Source: Takakia lepidozioides (lineage: Eukaryota; Streptophyta; Takakiopsida; Takakiales; Takakiaceae). Taken from it: a stretch of 64,000 nucleotides of DNA. Under the pieces are notes generated by a model. The model did not search any database and was not told where the DNA came from. It was given only the letters and a program-made list of their open reading frames with translations. Both the position numbers and the translations under genes were made by a program. This document shows, piece by piece, positions 1 through 10,746 of the stretch (positions are counted from its first letter, which is position 1; each line of letters opens with the position of its first letter). The DNA is taken from contig CM060731.1 of NCBI GenBank assembly GCA_030704615.1, positions 82,688,756 through 82,752,755 of the forward strand, given 5' to 3'.

Positions 1-135
1 GATCTTTTCGGTTTGGTCGAATGAAGAATTTCATAGCCTTCAGAGTTGAGATGTTGTATGTAGTGGAGGAGAGCATACCAGCTTTCGGGTTTGTTTCACT
101 GGCAGACTTTTGAAGTTGAGCTTTGAGAGAAAGAG

Positions 136-3100
136 ATGGAGTCCAGCGGTGATGCCTTGCTGCAGCTGATTTCGATTGGGCCATCAACAGTCGTGGGCCG
201 AGTCATTGTCCTGAAGGTGCTCTTTTGCAAGTGGGTCAAGGGTCTGGTTGGTATTCTATTTTCCAAGGCATCCCACGGATTGCAGCGATCCAAGCAATTT
301 CTGGTGCTTTGGTTGAAAGGTGCACTCTCCTCCTGGCTGAACCCTCGCAATCCCAGTGTGTTGCTGGTGACCGCACTGGCAGCCACCCTGCTCCTCAGAA
401 GGGCTAAGATGAGACCTCAAAAAGCAGAGCGATCCTACCGGAGCTATTTCTGGTCCAATTTGATGATGACAGCCCTCACCTACGACGAGTGGGCTCACGC
501 TGCGAGTATGCTGGACAAGGAGCGTGACCGGCGCAAGGACTCGGACCTGTACGATGAGGAACTTGTACGGACCAAGCTCAACGAGCTCCGCTTGCGACGG
601 CTGGAGGGCAGCGTGGAGGACATCCTGTTTTGTTTGCGTGCTGATTTGGTTCGCAATCTGGGCAACATGTGCAACCCGGAGCTACACAAGGGCCGCCTGC
701 AGACCCCTCGCCTCATCCAGGATTACATCAATGAAGTCAGGTAGAGTTCCTCCTTCAAATGCTTAAACTCTTATCTTGGCAATCACTCAAATGGCCATGT
801 TCAAGGTGGGCATTATCCCTCCAGGGACTGCAGCAGAACAGCTCATTGCTTGTCTGTCGTTTTATGGCAGTGTTGAGTCATTAAGGTACCAGTTGTTATG
901 CTTACCAGGTATCAGCTCCGAGCGGTGTGTGAGACGGATTCAGAAGAGTTCTCGCTGGAAGAAAAGATTGCCTTTATTAATGAAACCAGGCATGGTTTTG
1001 GCCGCACCGCTCTCCTCCTCAGCGGAGGAGCAGCATTAGGGTCTTTCCATCTGGGGGTTGTAAGAACTCTGATAGAACACCGCCTGCTTCCCCGGGTGGT
1101 CGCAGGTGCCAGTGTGGGTTCCATCACCTGCTCCTTCACGGCCACCCGCACCTGGTCAGAGCTGCAGAGTTTTTTTGACGATCCAGTGCCCCCCATGCAT
1201 TTTTTTGAGAGCATGGGGAGCATCTTCGCAACTGCACACCGCTTGTTGACCAGGGGCGCTGTTCACGAAATAGGACATTTGCAGAGAATGATGCGACAAT
1301 TGATAGGTGATTTGACATTTCAAGAGGCCTATGATCTGTCAGGCCGTGTGCTTGGAATCTCAGTGTGTTCTCCCAGAAAGCATGAGCCACCACGGTGCTT
1401 GAACTATCTCACATCCCCGCACGTGGTCATCTGGAGTGCAGTGACTGCATCATGTGCATTTCCTGGCCTCTTTGAAGCCCAGGAGCTGATGGCCAAGGAC
1501 CGGCAAGGTCGGCTTGTGCCCTATCACACGCCTGCACAGGTGAGTGTGTTGTTTCAACTGAGAATATCAATTTTATGTACACTCTTTGACAGGTTGGTGT
1601 TGCTACAAACTAGAGACTCGCAAGCATAGGCCAGTGTGGCAGTTGTTGTGAATCCACATAGCCACCCTTCTCCAACTTTTTGTGGGGTTCAGTTTTTGAC
1701 AAAATTAGTGCTGCAGGTAGGCCCTGAAGAGCCAGGAATTGGCAAGCGGCAGTGGCGAGATGGCAGCTTGGAGAGTGACCTGCCCATGTTGCAATTGAAG
1801 GAGTTGTTCAATGTGAATCATTTTATTGTCAGCCAGGCCAACCCACACATTGCTCCGCTCCTGCGACTCAAAGAAATTGTGCGCCTGTATGGAGGTGACT
1901 TTGCCGCCAAGGTAAGCTGAAAGGCTCCGAAAGTTTGCATGTGTCTGTTCCAACAAATTACTGGCTGTTATTGGCAGTAACAAAATGTTTGAATGTCCTG
2001 TGATGTTTTGTGGTAATTTGGTGGGGAAGACATGTTTCTGGTTCATGTCTGTTTTGCTTATAAGTAGAGTAGAATAAATCACTGCAACCAATGCCAGATT
2101 TACCAAAGTTAGGTAGCACATTGTGATGGCGATTTGCATTTGGTATGCACTGCAGTTGTTAATGCATCTGTAGAGCCTAGGGACAAAGGAAGTCATGCTG
2201 TAAAACTAGGACAGTTTCACCTGTACTATCATTTCAATTGCTTCATACCAATTGGTGTGTTTTGAGCACTGTTAGTTGTGTCGTCCTGTATTTCAATTTC
2301 AAATCTTGGTTATAAATGACTAGTCTTGAGACGGTTTAAGATGTCATGATAGTAGTGGGGAGGGACAAGCAGCTCTTGGTGTGAGGTGGAATTCGTCTAG
2401 GTTTGCACATTCATTTACGTGGTACTGGGAGTGAATATTGGTGGGTTGATGGATCACCTGTTGTGGTGAGTGTGCAGTTGGCGCAATTGGTGGAGATGGA
2501 GGTAAAGCATCGGTGCAACCAGGTGCTGGAGATGGGGTTGCGGATGGGTGGTCTGGCAAAGCTGTTTGCACAAGATTGGGAAGGCGATGTCACCATTGTT
2601 ATGCCTGCCACCTTTGCTCAGGTAAAACGCTGCTTACTTTGGAGATCAAGTTGGTCAGGTTGGCAACAGGTAATGTTTGTGGCAATTGTCTAGATACGAG
2701 TCCCATTGCCAATGTGGCCCAGAAGTAATGTCCTGCTTGGTGAAGGGGCTAATGGTGGACAAGAGACACTACCCTTGTAGACTTGGGTGCCTGAAGAGAG
2801 CTCATCGCTGATGTTCGAATGAACAGTGGCTGCTAAATATGTTGCAGAATTTGCAACATGAGCATACAGTTTATCATGACCAAAGTTACCATCTCAAAGA
2901 TAGGATTCTTAGCAAAGCTTCTACAGAGTCGGATTTTCATGAGCACATAGCAGTGGAAGGAGTTACCTACTCATTTGTTGGTCAAGCAGAGACGCACATT
3001 ATATCAGGTCTAAGCAGATAGCTCAGCCAAAGAAAATAGTTGGTACTGTTCTTTTTATGCTGAGTTTGTATGTAAGTGTCATCCTTGTGACATTATTTGG

Positions 3101-4165
3101 TCTGGGTTTTGTGGATAGTTTGCCAAGATCATAACAAACCCCACACTAATCGAGCTGCGCAAGGCAGTAATGCAAGGCCGTCGCTGTACCTGGGCCAAGT
3201 TGTCGGCCATCCAGGCCAACTGTGGCATTGAGCTCATGTTGGACGAGTGTGTTTCTGAACTCAGCCGACGCCGCAAGGCACGGCGCAATGTGGGACGCAA
3301 CATTGCACCACAGACTCTTGGGGGAGTGGGTCGCTTCTCATCAGCCACTAAACGTATTCCATCGTGGAATTGTTTGGCACGTGAAAGCTCCTGGGGTTCA
3401 CTGGATGAAGATGGTATTGAATCGCCCTTGGAAGTGGGGGGGCCTTGGGGTGGCCCCTCACTGCATAAGCTGAAGCCAGTCCGCATCATCAATGATGGGA
3501 GTGACAGCGATGACAACATGGAGCTGAATCAACTCTCATGGACAAAAGCAGGGGGTCCTTTGTTGAGAACTGCTTCGGCAGTCAAGTTTGTGACTGGCAG
3601 TGAAGCTGATGTAGGGACTCTGCCAAGCCCACAGGGGTCCCAAGGGCATGACAGTGGGGAGGACATGGATGGGACCCACTTGACTGTCAAGTTGCAACAG
3701 GCTAATAGCGGGAACAAGCGCAGTGGGAAGCGGGCCAACAAGATATGGGACAAAATAGGGACTGGTAATATTCAGGGGTCTGGTGGGACTGATAGCAGAA
3801 GCGATGAGAACGGGTCCACATCTTCAGATGATAGAGATTTTTGTTTTCCCCTGCAGCAACCGAGCTTACAGAACTCAGCAACAATGATACTGAGGGGCTT
3901 GAGCATAAATGAGGGAGAATCTCAAGATAGGAGCAATGACAATACTGGCAGAGGCAATATTGCTGCGTGTGGATGCTCAGCATTAAAAAGGAGCTCAGCC
4001 AGTGATTCATTAATGGCATGTAAGTGCTCAGACTTGGCAAAGGAAACCAGCAGCACACCGCGGTTCGGCCTCAAGAATCCCCCTTCTCCATTCCAGAGTG
4101 CCAGTGAGGAGGACGGCATTGCAGAGTCAGTCAGCAAGGAGCAAAACGAAGTCAAGTGGGCGTAG
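136..4165 (+). CDS. SDP1: SDP1-like patatin-domain triacylglycerol lipase, 5 exons
   Basis: Oil-body triacylglycerol lipase of the SUGAR-DEPENDENT1 family, which starts storage-oil breakdown by hydrolysing triacylglycerol. Exons by phase: 136-740, 909-1539, 1717-1911, 2478-2621, 3119-4165, with GT-AG junctions throughout, giving 873 aa (Arabidopsis SDP1 is about 825 aa). The N-terminal domain has a hydrophobic stretch and the family signature [12 protein letters not shown]. The patatin domain follows: glycine-rich oxyanion loop GGAALG at about 241-246, nucleophile motif GASVG (Ser about 270) and catalytic Asp in WRDGS (about 427). The conserved segments [15 protein letters not shown] and [20 protein letters not shown] are present. 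The acidic, Ser-rich C-terminal tail lies wholly in exon 5 and is poorly conserved, as in the family. The start at 136 is the first ATG matching the family N-terminus. No frameshift or internal stop was seen. Assignment to the SDP1/SDP1-like clade is firm; strict orthology is not tested. Confidence 0.95.
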
Positions 4166-4802
4166 TTGAAATGGATCTGGGAGGGACAACATGAGCGAAA
4201 GCACTGATATTCTCTTACAAGATGGTGGTGACTTGTGTATTATTAGATTCCCCGCACCAGCACCAGAGAGTGCCTGGCCGGCAACTGTCTATTGTTATAT
4301 CTTTCATGGACACTTTGGCTTCCCTCCCACAGATGGATCTCTGAATCTCTTAAAAGAAAGAGATGAGAAGGGAATCCGCTTCTCTTAATTGTTCATACTT
4401 TAGACTGGCTTTTCATAGACACAAATTGAAGGTAGAAACTGTGGACATATTGGGAGAGTTTGTACATAAAGCAAGACTGCGATGTGGAGAGGTTCTGCAC
4501 ATTGAAAATACAGGAGGACCTTGGACTTCCATCTAAAGGAGGCTGTAATTGCAGTGATGTTCACTTTGATGTGAGTGATGCCCATCATTCAGCAATGTTA
4601 TGCAGGGAAGAGCCCGGTTTGTGATATATCAGAACCCAGTTCACATTTGGAGATACTTGACTGGGTTCTGTAAATGTGCAGCGAATCACATTATATACAT
4701 AAGCTACCAGGAAAACATCCTTATAATGTGTTACTTGATGGTGAGAATTGTGAGAAAGCAGGTTTCTATCCCAATTTCGCAAACACGGGTTCAAAGCAAT
4801 CT
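4166..4802. other. SDP1 3' flank up to the inversion breakpoint
   Basis: This is the 3' UTR and downstream flank of the SDP1-like gene. I see no coding match. It ends where LINE-A sequence begins abruptly at about 4803, the proposed left breakpoint of the 16-kb inversion. Confidence 0.6.
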
Positions 4803-6627
4803 GGTAGACATTTCAGGACTTCAGAGTGAATTCATCAAGCATGCTGCACCTACTTTAGCCCCTTTTATAGCTAACCTCTTCAATGAGACTCTCGCATTCG
4901 TGCTGAGGGACAGGCTGGTTTCCGTCGAAACCGATCCACTATTGACCATATCTTCACTCTTCAAGTTATGGTGGAAAGTGCACGCTATGACAAAAGAATG
5001 GTCTATGTTTGCTTCGTGGACTTTCACAAAGCCTTTGATTCAGTTCCTCGGGACCTTCTCTTCCAACGGCTCCATAGAGTGGAAGTCCCTCCAGACATCC
5101 TTTGTGCCATCTCTTCTATGTATGAGATTGTCACTGGCATGGTCAACGTCGCTGGTGAATTCTCAGCCGAGATCCACAGCAACATTGGAGTCAAACAGGG
5201 CTGCCCCCTTTCACCTACCCTGTTCGGGATCTACATTAACGCCTTGGAGAATTACATATCAAAAAACCATGGGGTTGGGGTCCAATCAGATCTCCTCTAT
5301 GCTGATGATGTTGCCCTTTTGGCACAATCCCCGGTCTTTCTGCAACGCCATCTCAAAATTTTGGAACAGTTCTGCAAAGACTAAGGGATGCAGGTCAATC
5401 TTAGCAAGACCAAGATCATGGTCTTCAATGGCCAGGCTGATCGTAGATTCATCTTCAACCAGCAGGAAATTGAGATTGTGAAATCATACCGGTACCTAGG
5501 TCTGGTTATCCACTCCCCCAAGTTTCACTTTGCAGCCACTGCCTTGGACAGGTTGACTAAAGGTAAGGCGGCCTCCGTCCGCCTTCAGGCCAAATGCAAG
5601 CAAATACATCTGCGGCATCCCCCGACCAAAAAGTGGCTGTTTGACACCGTCGTCAGCCCTGCTACCATCTATGGTTGAGTTCTGGGCACCTGGTGTCCCT
5701 GTCTCCTGGTGGGAAAAGAATTTGGAACCATTACAGTCATCTTTTCTCCAAGCAATGCTTGGCACCAGGAGCGCAACTCCATCTCAGATCCTAGGTGCAG
5801 AGTTCGCATGTGTACCATTGCAATCCGAGGCCCTCTTCAGGCTTACAATCTTTCTCCATAGATTGCAGGCCCTTCCACCCAAAGGGCTAGTGGCTAGGGC
5901 CCTCACAACATCTATGAGGCTCAAAGCTGCAGGTTTCAGGAACTCCTGGTATGCTCGAGTGGACAGTTTATTTCAACGTAACGGACTTCCTACTGCTTTC
6001 CTATTACCAATGAACCCAGATGAGGTGGACATCACATCCAGACATGACTGCAACAGACTCATTCGGAGAGAGCTTATGGAATTACATGTCAAGAGAACTT
6101 GGATGCTACCCAATCTCACGACAAAGCTCCACTTCTATCGAGAGACATTCTTGGTGCTCCGCGATGATAGAATCTTGAGACCAAATTACCTTTCAGCACC
6201 CTTATCTCCTTCCCTCTTGAGGGCATTGGGGCGGTTCAGGGTGGGTTCCCACAACCTACGGATAGAGACTGGCAGATGGGAAAACCTGCAACGGGAGGAC
6301 CGCCTATGTCCAGCTTGCATAGGGCGCAGCAAGGAAATTGAAACTGAAGAACACTTCTTCTTCTACTGCCCTCTATACTACGAGATCCGTGGGAGATTCC
6401 ACTGTTTATTCAGTGGAACCCAAACTCTCACTGATGTCTTTCACTATGAGGATAAAAAATGCTTGGCAGCCTACCTACACGAGGCCTTCACCCTTAGACA
6501 ATCGCTAGAACATTAATTGTGGTTTCTGGATTTGTTCCTCTCTCATGTTTTCTTCCATTTTGTCCCATAAGCTCTACGAGCTTTCCGCGGACGTTATAAA
6601 GCACCATTTCATTTCATTTCATTTCAT
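4803..6627 (+). mobile_element. LINE-A, 3' half (reverse transcriptase to 3' tail), decayed
   Basis: Non-LTR retrotransposon ORF2 fragment in several frames. It enters inside ORF2 just before the RT core (SGLQSEFIKHAAPTLAP). It then loses a block of RT and resumes at QAGFRRNRSTIDHIFTL, FVDFHKAFDSVPRD, GVKQGCPLSPTLFG and the catalytic motif LLYADDVALL. Stops occur near 5382 (after FCKD) and near 5677. The C-terminal part (5641-6516) ends with a Cys/His motif, CPACIGRSKEIETEEHFFFYCP. The element finishes in a (TTTCA)n tail at about 6604-6627, typical of LINE 3' ends. It is dead: frameshifts, stops and an internal deletion are present. Its missing upstream part matches the fragment at 20986-21855, which ends at the complementary point. 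Confidence 0.88.
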
Positions 6628-6735
6628 GCTGCCTGACGGTCCGGGCAAGCAATTCGTCTAGAGTACACCAGTCAGAAACCAAGAAGAAAAGATGTTCAAT
6701 TTACCAACCTCCTCGCCAATTGCGGAAGAAAATAC

Positions 6736-7120
6736 TTAGGTAGAGCTGAGCGCTGCCATCCCGTTCCGACACGAAGGCTACCAAGCCATCCTGTTCCAGC
6801 CCTCGAGAGCTCAGTTTCTCCAAGAGTGCGCGGCTTTGGGCGAAATCTACAAGCTGCCCATTGTAATTCACAGAAGTTCCATCCGTGAGCCGAACTTCTT
6901 CGATGTGCTTCAAATTGGGGTTGAGGGAGAGAGACGAAGAGGGCCTAGACAAAAACTCTGGTGGGAGATGAGCACTGTAGACATCAAACGCGTACTGTGG
7001 ACGCCCCACTGTGGCAAATGCCACAGTCCCTTCCATCACTGGACGATCTTTGTCCGCCACAGCCTTCCATGCCCAGAAGCAAGCTAACAGCAGACGCAGC
7101 ACAATTTCGTAGGCTATCAC
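6736..7120 (-). pseudogene. DPP6/TolB-like propeller gene, detached exon 1
   Basis: First exon of a plant secreted DPP6-N-terminal/TolB-like beta-propeller protein (At1g21670/At1g21680 type). It encodes about 128 residues: a signal peptide (IVLRLLLACFWAWKAVA), then the family start GTVAFATVGRPQYAFDVYS, the block VRLTDGTSVNYNGQLVDF and FVSERDGSAQLYL. A GT donor follows at 6735-6734, leaving phase 1. No partner exon lies downstream on this strand, because the LINE-A tail starts about 110 bp away. The rest of the gene is on the opposite strand from 21945, and exon 2 there accepts phase 1, reading LYLSTIGNQ across the join. The exon itself is intact; the gene is broken by the inferred inversion. 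Trans-splicing or an assembly error are alternatives. Confidence 0.85.
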
Positions 7121-8937
7121 TCACCTCCCGGCCCAGAACTCATAATTAGATTGGCTACAAGGGAGATTCAGGACTACACCCAGTGAAAATCCATGAGGCA
7201 ATCAGAATTCCTTCATCTTACTTTATGAAATCACTTCTGTTCTCTCGACGTTCACCAGCCAGATCTCCTCCGAATACATGTACACCTGGTAACAGTAGAC
7301 TAAAGAATGGCGTGCCAACGCAACACTACCCGGGTTGTTCTAAGTTCCACGTGCCACTTGATTTTTAATGTAAATTGCGGCTCACTTCACACTTCCCAAG
7401 ATGATGAACCACACGATGGCTGCTCACCACCAATCAACGCGAAAGTGTCGTCTTGACGAGACTGAATTCATTCACTTCAGACCCTCACATTCCAAGGTTG
7501 TGGGTGGGATGGAAATGTTTATTCCAAGGGAGAAGTGAATGCTCAAGCTCTGAAGAGAGCAATGACCTCGAGCTCTAAGATTTCCGCCAGCTGAGAAGTA
7601 GATTTCCCGACTGGTGAGGCATCTTCTGCATGCCGTCTCTCAGTGACCTGCAATTCTTCCCCGACATTGTCACGGTATTCTGTATGGTTGTCAACTGATT
7701 TTCTGCACAAGCAATTTTATTCATGTTCTTACTTCCCTTGTCGCCTGACTTTTTGTGAATTTCAAATGATATCGAACGTTATAGTCGGTTCTCGAGCCGT
7801 ACTTAGAGCTCAAAATTATTCCATAACTTCCTCATTAGGTAGCGATGCATTTATCCCACAGCAGGGCGAGCAGTGTACAAAGAGTGGGTCGTGGACAAGA
7901 TAAAGCCTCAACGTATAAACCGTGGGCTTCCCATAAAAAACCTGCAGTTGATGGCCCCCACTAGCAAAGCTGTTTGATAATTCCAATCTCGCACAGGAGT
8001 TTCACACGTTGCTGAGTGAGAGAGTGTGATCATCCTGAGTCGACCTGTGTGCAACCTTCCAACCTGCACGCCTCTGTCCCTTCCAAACCACCCGTCTTTG
8101 ACTCTTACTTACTCTGAAAGCATGTTTAGATCCCCTCGTTTTGGACGGATTATTACTACACGACAACGTTCAAACCACATTACCCGGCACAGCACAACCA
8201 CTCGTGCATAGCTACACGGTGTTCATATATGTTTGTTTAAACTTCGGAAATGTTTTTCCATGTACTTCCCCGATCTAGTCTGTCGAAATGGCTTCTCGAG
8301 GGACCTCAACTTGTGGGTTACAACAACATGATTCGTCTTTCTACAAGAAAGCTGAGCAAACAGATGGAGCATTTCAAGAGTGTTCATGGGATTGTTACAA
8401 ATTATACAAACAGCTGCGAAGTCCAAACGATGCTTCTCCCTTAGCATTTACAAAGGATATTAAATATTTATTAATCCATTCACACATACCTAGTTTGCAG
8501 GCATCCTGAGCAAACTGTCTTCGGAAGTGTTGAGCTAGTTGAACCTGGGTTGTCCGAGTTGTTAGCACGCGGAGAAACAGGTTCATAAGGTCAATGTTCA
8601 ATGTTAAAAGCAACACGGTGGCACTCATGGCGCAGTTGAAGTCCCATGAGATTGATGCATGCGCTGGTTGCGGTAATCGTATAAGGCAGAATACATGAGT
8701 GCACATTGACGTGCACAAGTGTACAATATATATAACAGCTCCAATTTAAGAATTATGCAAGACCTGTTAGAACTACAGTTAGAACTACATCTGCCAGGCC
8801 TCCCATCATGAACAGGGACGACCTGAATGCTGTACCTCACCTTGAATGATCAGGTAATGAACTCATGAATCAATCCATTATAAAATCTGATCCTAAATTA
8901 TCTAGATAGCATGAGCAAGACATCAGCTTCCGCCAAA
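7121..8937. other. Intergenic, upstream of DPP6-like exon 1
   Basis: About 1.8 kb with no coding match on either strand. It holds the 5' flank of DPP6-like exon 1 and the 3' flank of the PSY-like gene. A short AT-rich TATA-like stretch lies near 8728. No repeat family was recognised. Confidence 0.5.
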
Positions 8938-10746
8938 CTACTGAATAGCAGGAGGGCATGGAGTTGGGAGGTGTTTGTCGTTGTAGCACGGGCCTCCATA
9001 ATCAAGCGTTGAGGTCTGCCCTTCGGTCCCATTGTCTTGGACCAGTTCACGCAGGGATCGTAACTTAGTACACCCAGGTGCGGGTTGCGTCGTCCCCCTC
9101 AGCATTACCTGGTATGCATCTCTCTGCAATGGCAAAGGAAACGTTACTGACGGAACATTACTTAAGGTGCACACTCGACGTGATTCAAGAAAATACACGG
9201 CTGCTGTAGCGGCAGAACACCATCGCTGAGAGAGCAGTCTAGAATCTAGAACTTCCAACTACGCAGGCATTTACGAGATCTCAATATCACCAACCAGGAA
9301 TTATACGACAATTTTCAGAACGTTTCAATGCCAGCAGTACAGAGAGTAACTCGATCGATTAGAAAGAGTTCCTCTAATACTTCACTTGTTTGGGTCTTTC
9401 CTCACAGCGGAAGATAGATAGATCTACCTCTAGAGGTACATTTGTTCCATAGACTTTGGATTTCGTACATGTAACAATTTTCAATTCATGAGTTCATGGC
9501 GGCGTATCAAACACATGTGAACTTGCACATAACTCTTTATATGATCATCCACGTGTGGAGAACTCATAACTTCAGTTTTCCAAATCTAACCAGCTCTACT
9601 CCGTTCCACTGCACTAAGCTAGTTACTCATGTACATCTAACTGCCTGGGCAGACCTGCTCCCTCCCTGATCTAGTGCAGTGGCAAGAAATCCTTACCAGT
9701 TGGTCACTTGAGGTTGAACAGTGTTAAAAGTCTACTACTGTTTTTTCATGTGAAACCCGAAACTCTACATTCATGGTCCGCATTAGTCTATCTAGATGAT
9801 CTTGTATGTGTACCCTGCTTTATTTTGTCCTGGCATGCGCAAGCTCTTTGAGCTTCCATTCGATCGACGTTAGAATTAAGTTTCATTACAATTTTCTATC
9901 TCTAGAGAAATTCTCCAAACGAATGGTAGTCAGGGTTACATACCAGACGTGAATAACTTAGAAGACTTGAATCAGTAGAAGTTCCTGCATTACAACGACG
10001 CAAGAACCAGACAAGTGATCAGCATAGAGAACAGAGCCGAAAGGATTACGATCAGCATACAACTTTTACAGGAGTAGGCCCGCGTCAGACTGACCAGCAC
10101 TCTTTAGGATTACTTAAAGGTACCTACAAGTACAGGTTTTCCACAAGTCCACGCGTAGATCAGATTTTTCGAGTTCAGAGAGTTAAAACTGAAGTACGTT
10201 GATGTATCGCGAGTTCAGGTCTCCCATTCCCAAGGTGACCAGTGCGATATTCAGAAAATTCAATCTCAGGATGGGGAATCCAATTACCTAGGATCAAATG
10301 CACAGTCATCTGCAGCTGGCATGTTTGTTTTCAGCCTAGTGAACCACCCGATGATACGCTCGTATATCCATCCATGGAGGCGTCCTTAAACATCAGCGTT
10401 GCTAGAGCTACTTTCCTCTACGACTATGATGCGACTCGTCTGACAAGATATCCGTAAGAGAGAGAGTGTAACACATGGAGGTGTAACTTTCGTCATACAT
10501 GTCATTTCTTCTAGGTGTCGGACCGTAAAGGACGCAAGGAAGAAGGAAGACGCACAGATAACGACGATAGAGAAAAAGAAACTCGGATCATTCAAGCTTG
10601 AGAGAAATTCGACGATGCGTATGACTGGGGAGAGTGAGGAAAATACCCTCAGCGAAGGCAGGTGAGAGTAACACGAACAAGATGAGAGTGCAAAGAAGGG
10701 CCATGAGGAAGGCCCTCGAGCTCCCAGAGCCGGATGCCGCAGCCAT
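8938..10746 (-). CDS. Candidate PSY-type (tyrosine-sulfated peptide) precursor, 2 exons
   Basis: Small secreted-peptide precursor assembled from exon 1 at 10746-10647 and exon 2 at 9119-8938 (phase 1 at both sides), 93 aa. Residues 1-32 form a clear signal peptide (AFLMALLCTLILFVLLSPAFA). The C-terminus carries DYGGPCYNDKHLPTPCPP. Aligned without gaps to mature Arabidopsis PSY1, it keeps D1, Y2, G3, P5, N8, K10, H11, P13 and P17, about half the positions. The Asp-Tyr pair is what tyrosylprotein sulfotransferase needs. PSY precursors are about 70-110 aa with the peptide at the C-terminus, so length and layout fit. Two Cys in the mature region are unusual for PSY. The acceptor is one of several overlapping AGs (AGAGAG); only the chosen one keeps phase. 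The roughly 1.5-kb intron and the pairing of these exons are inferred. Confidence 0.5.

Noticed and set aside
4600-4802. Upstream part of the long frame that enters LINE-A at 4803
   Set aside because: The translation before residue V-D-I-S-G has no LINE similarity; the open frame crosses the breakpoint by chance.
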